From NCBI GenBank assembly GCA_913052425.1, contig CAJXEG010000042.1, positions 1 to 9,680 on the forward strand: a stretch of 9,680 nucleotides of DNA, read 5' to 3'. Of the stretch, positions 1 through 5,425 are shown in pieces. This DNA is from an uncultured Flavobacteriaceae bacterium (GTDB lineage Bacteria > Bacteroidota > Bacteroidia > Flavobacteriales > Flavobacteriaceae). The notes beneath the pieces were generated by a model, which was given only the letters and a program-made list of their open reading frames with translations, had not been told where the DNA came from and did not search any database. The translations under genes were made by a program, and so were the position numbers. How positions within the stretch are numbered: position 1 is the stretch's first letter; every line of letters starts with the position of its first letter.

Positions 1-295
1 AAACTTTTTGCTCAACAGCAATGGCAGGGGCAATGCCTTTGATTTCATCAACCTTAGGTTTATTTAGTTTCCCCATAAACTGTCTGGCATAGGAGGAAAG
101 ACTTTCTACATAACGACGTTGTCCTTCTGCATAAAGCGTATCAAAGACCAAAGAGGACTTTCCCGATCCCGATAATCCAGTGACCACCGTCATTAGATTT
201 CTGGGAAATACAGCATCGACATTTTTAAGGTTGTGGAGTTGAGCCCCCTTTATGATGATGTATTTTTTGGTGTCTAAATCAAGAATTTGCTCCAT
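1..295 (-). CDS. uvrA: UvrA, excinuclease ABC subunit A, N-terminal 98 residues (gene runs off the left edge)
   Basis: UvrA is the ATP-dependent damage-recognition subunit of UvrABC nucleotide excision repair. It acts as a dimer that scans DNA and loads UvrB. The visible residues carry the family's N-terminal signatures: [10 protein letters not shown] (17-26), the Walker A loop GLSGSGKSS (40-48), [20 protein letters not shown] (51-70) and, at the cut edge, [13 protein letters not shown]. The ATG at 293-295 gives the expected distance to the Walker A loop. Full-length UvrA is about 940 residues, so roughly 90% lies outside the window. Bacteroidota often carry two UvrA paralogues, and from memory the [14 protein letters not shown] form belongs to one of these clades, so this may be one of two copies. 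The gene is divergent from the sigma-factor gene. UvrA identity is certain; the paralogue assignment is a guess. Confidence 0.97.
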   Translation of the reverse strand, partial: MEQILDLDTKKYIIIKGAQLHNLKNVDAVFPRNLMTVVTGLSGSGKSSLVFDTLYAEGQRRYVESLSSYARQFMGKLNKPKVDEIKGIAPAIAVEQKV

Positions 296-306
296 TGAAA
301 AAAAAT

Positions 307-338
307 CAAAAGATAAAATTACAACTAATCTTTGCAAA
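307..338 (-). promoter_or_regulatory. Candidate uvrA promoter, imperfect Bacteroidota type
   Basis: Read on the minus strand, TTTG (338-335) is followed after 19 nt by TATCTTTTG (315-307). The spacing fits the Bacteroidota consensus, but the -7 element is one base longer than TAnnTTTG. The predicted transcript start would leave a leader of only about 5-10 nt before the ATG at 295. This is suggestive only. Confidence 0.3.
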
Positions 339-367
339 CCCTCATATCAGTGCATTAAAAAGTAAGT

Positions 368-384
368 TTAAACATTGTGTTTAA
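368..384. repeat. Perfect 7-bp inverted repeat, candidate operator
   Basis: TTAAACA (368-374) and TGTTTAA (378-384) are perfectly complementary around a TTG spacer, with a possible G-U pair extending it (367/385). It lies between the uvrA and sigma-gene starts. Its size would suit a dimeric regulator, but the AT-rich background makes a chance occurrence quite possible. Confidence 0.35.
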
Positions 385-502
385 GCGAGACAAACGAAAA
401 AGTATAAATAAAATATACGAATTTGAACACCGAACAAGGATTTATTAAGGCCGAATTCAGCTTTTTTAAAAGTAGATTTAGACCAATGAAATTACCGATA
501 AG

Positions 503-532
503 TTGATTTTATTCAAAATATGACTATATTTG
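503..532 (+). promoter_or_regulatory. Sigma-factor gene promoter P1 (TTG / TAnnTTTG)
   Basis: TTG at 503-505 is followed after 19 nt by TATATTTG at 525-532, an exact match to the Bacteroidota housekeeping consensus TAnnTTTG at the preferred spacing. Transcription would start near 538-540, giving a leader of about 80 nt that includes both arms of the 560-618 inverted repeat. Confidence 0.6.
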
Positions 533-559
533 TAACAATTAACATTCGCCTATAGCACA

Positions 560-618
560 AAACTACTTTTGAATCATATTGTTTCATTAAAACCAGCTCT
601 GCTGATTAAAAGTAGTTT
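560..618 (+). promoter_or_regulatory. Long 5'-leader stem-loop abutting the sigma-factor start codon
   Basis: The left arm, AAACTACTTTT (560-570) plus AATCA (572-576), is complementary to TGATTAAAAGTAGTTT (603-618). This gives 16 base pairs interrupted only by a bulged G571, closing a 26-nt loop (577-602). A small CAGC-TCT-GCTG hairpin (594-604) overlaps the base of the loop and is an alternative fold. The right arm ends at the base just before the ATG (619), so in a transcript from P1 the ribosome landing site would be paired. The left arm also holds TACTTTTG (564-571), an exact TAnnTTTG match. A transcript starting there would lack the left arm and could not form the stem. The structure is seen directly; its regulatory role is inferred. 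Confidence 0.55.
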
Positions 619-1212
619 ATGCATACCTCTCAACCCCTTCAACAAACCGATGCTCACTTGGTCAGTGAATATATCTCTGGCGATGAAAACTCCTTAGAAA
701 TACTCATTTACAAGCACAAGTCCAGAATCTATAACTTTATTTTTTCTAAAGTTCTCAATCGTGACATCGCAGAAGACATCTTCCAGGAGACTTTTATTAA
801 AGTCATTAAAACCCTTAAAAATGGGGTATACAATGAAGAAGGAAAGTTCCTTTCCTGGGTAATGCGCATCTCCCATAACTTAATCATCGATCATTTTAGA
901 AAATCCAATCGTATGCCCAAATTTGAGGCCAGTGATGACTATGATGTTTTTCAATTCATCACAGACAATGCTCCAAATGTGGAAAATAACTTGATCAAAG
1001 ATCAGGTGGTGAATGATCTGCAAAACCTCATTACCGAGCTTCCCGAAGATCAGAAGGAGGTCTTAAATATGCGACTGTACAGGGATATGAGCTTTAAGGA
1101 AATTTCCGAAATTACCGGGGTAAGCATCAATACTGCCTTGGGCAGGATGAGATATGCAATCATCAACCTCAGGAAGATGATTGAGGACAATCAAATTCTT
1201 CTGACCCACTAG
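619..1212 (+). CDS. ECF-like sigma-70 family RNA polymerase sigma factor
   Basis: This 197-residue protein has the two-domain layout of ECF sigma factors. Region 2 spans about residues 25-97 and includes the core-binding segment DIFQETFIKVIKTL (53-66) and the promoter-melting segment FLSWVMRISHNLIIDHFRK (77-95). A short linker follows, then region 4 (about 133-187) with ELPEDQKEVLNMRL and a helix-turn-helix (FKEISEITGVSINTALGRMR, 159-178) for -35 recognition. Length is typical. The ATG at 619 directly follows the leader stem-loop. No anti-sigma factor or FecR-like gene is adjacent; the next gene downstream is a 43-codon ORF. It lies between uvrA and nth, so control of repair or stress genes is plausible but unproven. 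The promoter specificity of the factor cannot be told from sequence alone. Confidence 0.93.
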   Translation: MHTSQPLQQTDAHLVSEYISGDENSLEILIYKHKSRIYNFIFSKVLNRDIAEDIFQETFIKVIKTLKNGVYNEEGKFLSWVMRISHNLIIDHFRKSNRMPKFEASDDYDVFQFITDNAPNVENNLIKDQVVNDLQNLITELPEDQKEVLNMRLYRDMSFKEISEITGVSINTALGRMRYAIINLRKMIEDNQILLTH

Positions 1213-1257
1213 ACAATTTTCAGTCTTTCTTTTCGTTAATAGGGTAAATACTCTTGA

Positions 1258-1389
1258 ATGGAGCAAAATTACTCTAAAAAAAATCTCGAAAACGGACCTC
1301 GCCCACTGGTTATTCGGCGTATTTTGGCTTTTTCCAAATACTACGAACTGAATAAAAAAGAAACCCAAGACTCAGAGAGAACAGATTGA
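1258..1389 (+). CDS. Small conserved-looking protein (43 aa) downstream of the sigma factor
   Basis: The frame runs from ATG 1258 to TGA 1387-1389. An in-frame TGA lies immediately before the ATG, so the start is fixed. The product is charged at both ends around a central segment, PRPLVIRRILAFSKYYELNK (14-33), that looks like a basic amphipathic helix. There is no signal peptide, membrane span or cysteine. It begins 45 nt after the sigma-factor stop with no obvious terminator between them, so co-transcription is likely. From memory, Bacteroidota genomes often carry a very short gene with a P-x(n)-I-x-x-IL-x-(F/Y)SKSL-like core beside nth, and this matches that pattern; I could not verify it here. 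Function is unknown. A sigma-binding or otherwise regulatory peptide is only a guess. Confidence 0.6.
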   Translation: MEQNYSKKNLENGPRPLVIRRILAFSKYYELNKKETQDSERTD

Positions 1390-1479
1390 CGACTAAGTTT
1401 CATACGTTTAAATCTATGTTAACCAGTTGATATTTAATCATTTTCTTTTGTTGAGAAATTTATCTTGGCTGTTTTAAAT

Positions 1480-1492
1480 CCCTCTATGAGGG
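1480..1492. terminator. Weak hairpin between convergent small ORF and nth
   Basis: CCCTC (1480-1484) and GAGGG (1488-1492) form a perfect 5-bp stem with a TAT loop. The hairpin spans the nth stop codon. Downstream on the plus strand comes TTTCATCTGTTTTTT, and on the minus strand ATTTAAAAC. A bidirectional terminator between convergent genes is plausible, but the stem is short and neither T-tract is ideal. Confidence 0.3.
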
Positions 1493-2137
1493 TTTCATCT
1501 GTTTTTTAAGTACTGATTTACGACCTATAGTACTCGTAATAATGTCCTTGTTAATATTCCATCCCCTGGCAGGACAGTATTCCCTTCCATACCATATGAT
1601 TTGAAGGTGCAGTTCATTCCATTTGTATTTTGGAAAAAGACGTTTTGCATCTCGTTCTGTTTGAACGACATTTTTACCATTGGATAAGCCCCATCGGTAC
1701 AACAAACGATGAATATGGGTATCTACAGGAAAAGCAGGGACTCCAAAGGCTTGAGACATCACTACACTGGCTGTTTTATGCCCCACTGCCGGAAGTGCTT
1801 CCAAAGCTTCAAAACTTTTGGGAACTTCACCTTTGTGCTCATTGATCAGTATGTGAGACAATCCATGAATGCCTTTGGATTTCATAGGGGAAAGTCCAAC
1901 GGGCTTGATTATATCTCTGATTTCAGCCACTGTCAGCTTTATCATTTCCTGTGGCGTGTCTGCTTTTTTAAACAATATTGGTGTGATTTGATTGACCCTA
2001 ACATCTGTACTTTGTGCGGACAACAAGACCGCAATAAGTAGGGTGAAGGGATCCTTGTGATCCAAGGGAATTGGAATTTCGGGATATAATTTGTCCAACT
2101 CTTCCATCACAAACGAAACCTTTTCCTTTTTAGTCAT
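1484..2137 (-). CDS. nth: Endonuclease III-family DNA glycosylase/AP lyase lacking the iron-sulfur cysteines
   Basis: Nth removes oxidised pyrimidines and cleaves the resulting abasic site in base excision repair. The 217-residue protein has the helix-hairpin-helix-GPD fold. LLSAQSTDVRVN lies at 38-49, the HhH with catalytic Lys121 in LPAVGHKTASVV (115-126), and the general acid/base Asp139 in FPVDTHIHR (136-144). E. coli Nth ends in a C-X6-C-X2-C-X5-C loop that binds a [4Fe-4S] cluster. Here only the first cysteine survives (Cys188 in GREYCPARGW), and the remaining 29 residues contain none, so no cluster can form by this motif. The length is otherwise normal and the frame intact. It is divergent from bcp across 40 bp. 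A near-consensus -7 element (TATTTTG, minus, 2167-2161) could drive it. Confidence 0.93.
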   Translation of the reverse strand: MTKKEKVSFVMEELDKLYPEIPIPLDHKDPFTLLIAVLLSAQSTDVRVNQITPILFKKADTPQEMIKLTVAEIRDIIKPVGLSPMKSKGIHGLSHILINEHKGEVPKSFEALEALPAVGHKTASVVMSQAFGVPAFPVDTHIHRLLYRWGLSNGKNVVQTERDAKRLFPKYKWNELHLQIIWYGREYCPARGWNINKDIITSTIGRKSVLKKQMKPS

Positions 2138-2177
2138 TCAGATTTTTTGTTATTTCGATTCAAAATAAAAAATTAAT

Positions 2178-2636
2178 ATGAATACATTACAACCAGGAGA
2201 CGCTATTCCTCCATTTACTACCGTTGACCAAGATGAAAATACTGTCAGTTCGTCTGACATGACCGGAAAGAAAAGCATCGTGTTTTTTTACCCAAGGGCC
2301 AATACGCCAGGATGTACTGCTGAGGCTTGTAATCTACGGGACAATTACAAAGTCTTAAAAGATAAAGGCTTCCAATTGTTCGGGGTCAGTGCGGACGCTG
2401 CGAAAAAGCAAAAAAATTTCGCAGACAAGTATGAATTGCCTTTTCCTCTACTCGCAGATGAGGATAAATCCGTGATCAATGCCTTTGGTGTATGGGGGCC
2501 CAAAAAATTTCAGGGAAAAGACTATGACGGTATTCACAGAACAACTTTTTTGATTGACGAAAACGGCAAGGTAGAAAGAGTGATCAGCAAGGTAAAAACC
2601 AAAGATCACGCGGCGCAAATATTGGAGGAAATTTAG
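2178..2636 (+). CDS. bcp: Thioredoxin-dependent peroxiredoxin, BCP/PrxQ type
   Basis: This enzyme reduces hydrogen peroxide and organic hydroperoxides in the cytoplasm, with electrons from thioredoxin. The 152-residue protein has the AhpC/TSA fold of the PrxQ group. The active-site block is FFYPRANTPGCTAEACNLRD (36-55): Cys46 is peroxidatic and Cys51, five residues on, is the resolving cysteine of atypical 2-Cys PrxQ enzymes. Arg121 in HRTTFLID is the conserved active-site arginine. In the TPGCT motif the first Thr is also present. There is no signal peptide. Its stop overlaps the stop of the convergent gene at 2633. Divergent pairing with nth fits an oxidative-damage role for both. Confidence 0.95.
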   Translation: MNTLQPGDAIPPFTTVDQDENTVSSSDMTGKKSIVFFYPRANTPGCTAEACNLRDNYKVLKDKGFQLFGVSADAAKKQKNFADKYELPFPLLADEDKSVINAFGVWGPKKFQGKDYDGIHRTTFLIDENGKVERVISKVKTKDHAAQILEEI

Positions 2637-4099
2637 GCTTTGACCTTTTTATCTTTCCAGCCAAACATTTTATTTTTCATGATCATCTCCGCGATACCCT
2701 CGGGAAGCTGGTTTCTCCAGCCATTTTTACCTTCTTTTATATTGGTGAGAATTTCTCTCGAAAATATGGAGAGGTACTCACTTTCGTAGTCAAAGATATC
2801 GACCACTTTACCGTTGTATTTGAAGAATTTGTAAAAATCCTTCATCCTGGGGTGAAGCTTGAGGTTGTTGGAGTTGACGATTTCGCCGGTTTCAGGGTTT
2901 TTCATGGGATAAAGGTAAACCTTGAGGTTGTTGTGGAACATTTTTCCAAAAGCCTCTAAGATTCCCCCCTTTACATCTTTGTAGTATTGTTCATCGAAAA
3001 TTTCAACAAAGTTACTTACCCCCATGGTCAATCCGATTTGTTCTTTAGTATATTCAGAGAGGTAATCTACCATTTTGTAGTACTCTTTGAAATCTGAAAT
3101 CATCACCGTATGGCCCAAAGAGCACAAGAGTTTTGCGCGATCCATAAAGTCCGACTCGTCAATTTCTCCCTGTGAGGTAAGGTTGGAAAGGGTAATTTCA
3201 AAAATTACTTCGGTTTTGTTTTCATCAATATTTTGTTCCTTGATAAAAATATCATAGGACTTTTTGAACATGTCAATGTTGACCTTGGTAACAGGTCTAA
3301 AGCTTCCCCTCAATACCAAGATGTTTTTTTTGTACAGCACCCGAGCAGGAAGTATGTTGTTTCCTTTGGGATTGAACATCACCGCATCGGTCATGTCATT
3401 TTTGAGGAGTAACAAACTTAAAAGACGGTTGTCAACCCCGTCAAAAACAGGTCCGGAAAAATTGATGGTATCAATTTCAATGGCTGTTTTGTCAATATGG
3501 TCATAGAGGTGTTTGATGATTTTTTTGGGCTCATCGTGATTGTAAAAAGCACCATAGACCAAATTAACACCCATGATCCCGACGGCCTCTTGTTGGAGTC
3601 TTGCCTCAGTTTGGTGAAATCGAAGGTGAATCATGATTTCATTAAAGGGCTGCTCGGGAGCAATTTGGTAGCGAATACCCATCCATCCGTGTCCTTTGTA
3701 TTTTTTTGCAAAATCTATAGTTGCAACGGTATTGGCGAAAGCAAAAAACATTTTATCGGGATGATTCGCTCTTGGAATTCGTGTTTCCAGGAGCATGATT
3801 TCCCTTTCCAACATTTTATGAAGCCTTGTTTCGGTAACATACCTGCCGTCATCTTCCTCCCCATAGATGGTGTCACTAAAATTTTTGTCATAGGCACTAA
3901 TGGTCTTGGCAATGGTTCCCGAAGCACCTCCGACCCTGAAAAAATGTCGAGCCACTTCTTGACCTGCTCCAATCTCGGCAAAAGTACCGTAGATGCGGTC
4001 GTTTAAATTGATTTTTAAAGCTTTTCGTTCGATGGAGGGTCGCTTCTCAAATTCTTTGTCTCCTGGAAGGGTGATTGGCATGGTATAATAGTATGACAT
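2633..4099 (-). CDS. Conserved protein of unknown function (488 aa)
   Basis: I recognise this as a large family that is well conserved in Bacteroidota and also found in some other phyla, but with no function I can defend. Similar proteins carry inconsistent database names (TonB-dependent receptor, nicotinate-nucleotide adenylyltransferase). Neither fits: there is no signal peptide, plug or beta-barrel pattern, and I see no HxGH nucleotidyltransferase motif. The N-terminal third holds the family blocks NDRIYGTFAEIGAGQEVARHFF (part of 33-54) and GGASGTIAKTISAYDK (57-72); others are KGHGWMGIRYQ (135-145), GIMGVNLVYGAF (174-185) and LVLRGSFRPVTK (261-272). The glycine-rich N-terminal blocks could bind a nucleotide or phosphate, but that is inference. 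A soluble cytoplasmic location is likely. It converges on bcp with a 4-bp overlap at their stop codons and diverges from the MBL-fold gene. It is the sole gene of its transcription unit here. Confidence 0.9.
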   Translation of the reverse strand: MSYYYTMPITLPGDKEFEKRPSIERKALKINLNDRIYGTFAEIGAGQEVARHFFRVGGASGTIAKTISAYDKNFSDTIYGEEDDGRYVTETRLHKMLEREIMLLETRIPRANHPDKMFFAFANTVATIDFAKKYKGHGWMGIRYQIAPEQPFNEIMIHLRFHQTEARLQQEAVGIMGVNLVYGAFYNHDEPKKIIKHLYDHIDKTAIEIDTINFSGPVFDGVDNRLLSLLLLKNDMTDAVMFNPKGNNILPARVLYKKNILVLRGSFRPVTKVNIDMFKKSYDIFIKEQNIDENKTEVIFEITLSNLTSQGEIDESDFMDRAKLLCSLGHTVMISDFKEYYKMVDYLSEYTKEQIGLTMGVSNFVEIFDEQYYKDVKGGILEAFGKMFHNNLKVYLYPMKNPETGEIVNSNNLKLHPRMKDFYKFFKYNGKVVDIFDYESEYLSIFSREILTNIKEGKNGWRNQLPEGIAEMIMKNKMFGWKDKKVKA

Positions 4100-4112
4100 A
4101 AAATTACAAAGT

Positions 4113-4144
4113 TTGTTTTATATCTCCCTAAATATTTACTTTTG
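4113..4144 (+). promoter_or_regulatory. Promoter of the MBL-fold hydrolase gene
   Basis: TTG at 4113-4115 is followed after 21 nt by TACTTTTG at 4137-4144, an exact TAnnTTTG match within the allowed spacing. Transcription would start around 4150, only about 5 nt before the ATG at 4155, implying a nearly leaderless mRNA. Confidence 0.5.
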
Positions 4145-4154
4145 AATTTACCAT

Positions 4155-4925
4155 ATGATTAAAATAACATTTCTCGGCACAGGAACTTCCCAGGGAATTC
4201 CTGTTATTGGGAGTCAACATCCTGTTTGTTTGAGTGAAAACCCTAAAGACAAGAGACTGCGCTCCTCCGTTTTGATCCAATGGAAAAATCGAAACTATGT
4301 GATCGATTGTGGACCCGATTTTCGTCAACAAATGTTAAGGGTAGCTTGCCATCATTTGGACGGTATTTTGTTTACCCACGAGCATGCCGACCATACCTCC
4401 GGAATTGACGATATAAGACCTTTTTTTTTCAGACAAGGCAACATACCCGTCTACGCATCCGACAGTGTGGTAGCTGATCTGACACGTCGTTTTTCTTATA
4501 TCTTTCAAACCGACAACAAATATCCCGGAACTCCGGCGGTGGAAATCCACACCATCCAAAAAAACAAAGTGTTTTCGCTGGAGGGAAAGCAAGTAGTTCC
4601 CATCGAGGTGATGCACAATCAACTTCCTGTAATGGGCTTTAGGATAGACAATTTTGCCTATCTGACAGATGTTAAATCGATTGATAAAGATCAATTGAAG
4701 AAACTAAAAGATTGCGACGTTTTGGTGCTCAATGCCCTGAGAGTTGATCCTCACCCCGCCCATTTTAATTTGGAGGAAGCGCTCCAGATGGTCGATCTTC
4801 TGAAACCCAAACGCGCCTATTTTACCCATATTAGTCATTTACTGGGCTTTCATGATGAATGCTCAAAACAACTCCCCGAAAACGTATATTTGGCCTACGA
4901 CAAGCTTGAAATTCACTCAAATTGA
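4155..4925 (+). CDS. Metallo-beta-lactamase-fold phosphodiesterase, PhnP-like
   Basis: This 256-residue protein is an MBL-fold metal-dependent hydrolase of the PhnP/RNase Z-like branch. The N-terminal strand-loop LGTGTSQGIPVIG (7-19) is typical of that branch. The main metal motif HEHADH (75-80) is followed by TSGIDDIRPF. Further likely metal ligands are His154 (VMHNQLP), Asp172 (LTDVKS) and His225 (FTHISHLLGFH). HPAHF (200-204) is a probable substrate-side motif. PhnP proper hydrolyses ribosyl 1,2-cyclic phosphate in phosphonate breakdown. No other phn gene is near, so the substrate is open: a cyclic phosphodiester, a nucleotide, or RNA are possible. It lacks the cysteines of the extra PhnP zinc site near residue 20 (VIGS rather than VIGC), although Cys25 is close by. 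It is followed after 5 nt by a membrane-anchored gene, probably in one operon. Confidence 0.88.
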   Translation: MIKITFLGTGTSQGIPVIGSQHPVCLSENPKDKRLRSSVLIQWKNRNYVIDCGPDFRQQMLRVACHHLDGILFTHEHADHTSGIDDIRPFFFRQGNIPVYASDSVVADLTRRFSYIFQTDNKYPGTPAVEIHTIQKNKVFSLEGKQVVPIEVMHNQLPVMGFRIDNFAYLTDVKSIDKDQLKKLKDCDVLVLNALRVDPHPAHFNLEEALQMVDLLKPKRAYFTHISHLLGFHDECSKQLPENVYLAYDKLEIHSN

Positions 4926-4930
4926 TTTAA

Positions 4931-5425
4931 ATGAAAAAAAACATTATCCTTTATCTGTTTGTATTTACTGCTTTGATCCTCATTTTTCAATTGGTCAACT
5001 CCAATAGGGTATTTGAAGATTTGGAGGGAAAATGGATCGATACAAAAGCCCGTAACGAAGAATTAAAAGACTCTTTATTTAAGCTGCAGATGCGCTTGGA
5101 GGAACAAAATGATTTTAATTTGGAGGGGAATGAATATGCTTTGCGGTATTTTGAAAACCTAAGCATTCAAAACATAGCCAGCCATGTGAAAGACCAGCTT
5201 TATGAAACCAACTTGTTGCGTGAAAAAAACGACCTGATCCCCTATGCTGTATTGGGTCGTACTTTTTTAATCAATAAAGTAAAGGTGCTCAATCACCAAT
5301 GGATCATAGCGGATTTTTCGGATGGAACCCATTGGGGGGAAATATTTTTGACCTATCAAATTGATAAAAACGGAGGGCTTAATTTTGAATTGCGGGAGCA
5401 TTTTTTGTACCCTAATCCAGATTAG
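4931..5425 (+). CDS. Membrane-anchored conserved protein of unknown function (164 aa)
   Basis: Residues about 4-23 (NIILYLFVFTALILIFQLV) form one hydrophobic segment after a KK pair, so it is a signal anchor or uncleaved signal peptide; no lipobox cysteine is present. Residues about 27-60 are highly charged and probably coiled-coil. The C-terminal part forms a small mixed domain with the block KVKVLNHQWIIADFSDGTHW (116-135) and an acidic-aromatic end. I recall similar short proteins in other Bacteroidota next to or near MBL-fold or housekeeping genes, with no known function. The domain would sit in the periplasm by positive-inside topology. It starts 5 nt after the MBL-fold gene, so translation is likely coupled, and its last 14 bp overlap the 3' end of the convergent esterase gene. 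Confidence 0.8.
   Translation: MKKNIILYLFVFTALILIFQLVNSNRVFEDLEGKWIDTKARNEELKDSLFKLQMRLEEQNDFNLEGNEYALRYFENLSIQNIASHVKDQLYETNLLREKNDLIPYAVLGRTFLINKVKVLNHQWIIADFSDGTHWGEIFLTYQIDKNGGLNFELREHFLYPNPD

Larger units (their letters stand above)
296..618. other. Divergent uvrA / sigma-factor intergenic region (323 bp)
   Basis: No convincing coding sequence is visible here; the region is AT-rich and control-like. Reading rightward it holds a possible uvrA promoter (307-338, minus), a perfect 7-bp dyad with 3-nt spacing (368-384), the probable sigma-gene promoter P1 (503-532), a second -7-like element (564-571) and a long inverted repeat (560-618). The motif TTAAAA(A)GTA(A)G recurs at about 355-365, 466-475 and 606-615, and its core AAAAGTAG appears inverted at 563-570. 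These elements are annotated separately. Confidence 0.7.

Noticed and set aside
1063..1368. A 101-codon minus-strand frame across the sigma-factor 3' end
   Set aside because: It is antisense to the sigma factor and the 43-aa ORF; the predicted protein shows no family pattern. The plus-strand reading is better supported.
3497..4006. A 169-codon open frame on the plus strand
   Set aside because: It lies wholly antisense to the well-conserved 488-aa gene, has no recognisable domain or promoter, and its composition is that of a shadow frame.
2633..4099. TonB-dependent receptor or adenylyltransferase as the product
   Set aside because: There is no signal peptide, plug or barrel pattern and no nucleotidyltransferase HxGH motif visible.
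4155..4925. Calling the MBL-fold gene phnP and inferring phosphonate use
   Set aside because: No other phosphonate gene is present, the extra zinc-site cysteine is changed, and many Bacteroidota carry such a protein without a phn cluster.
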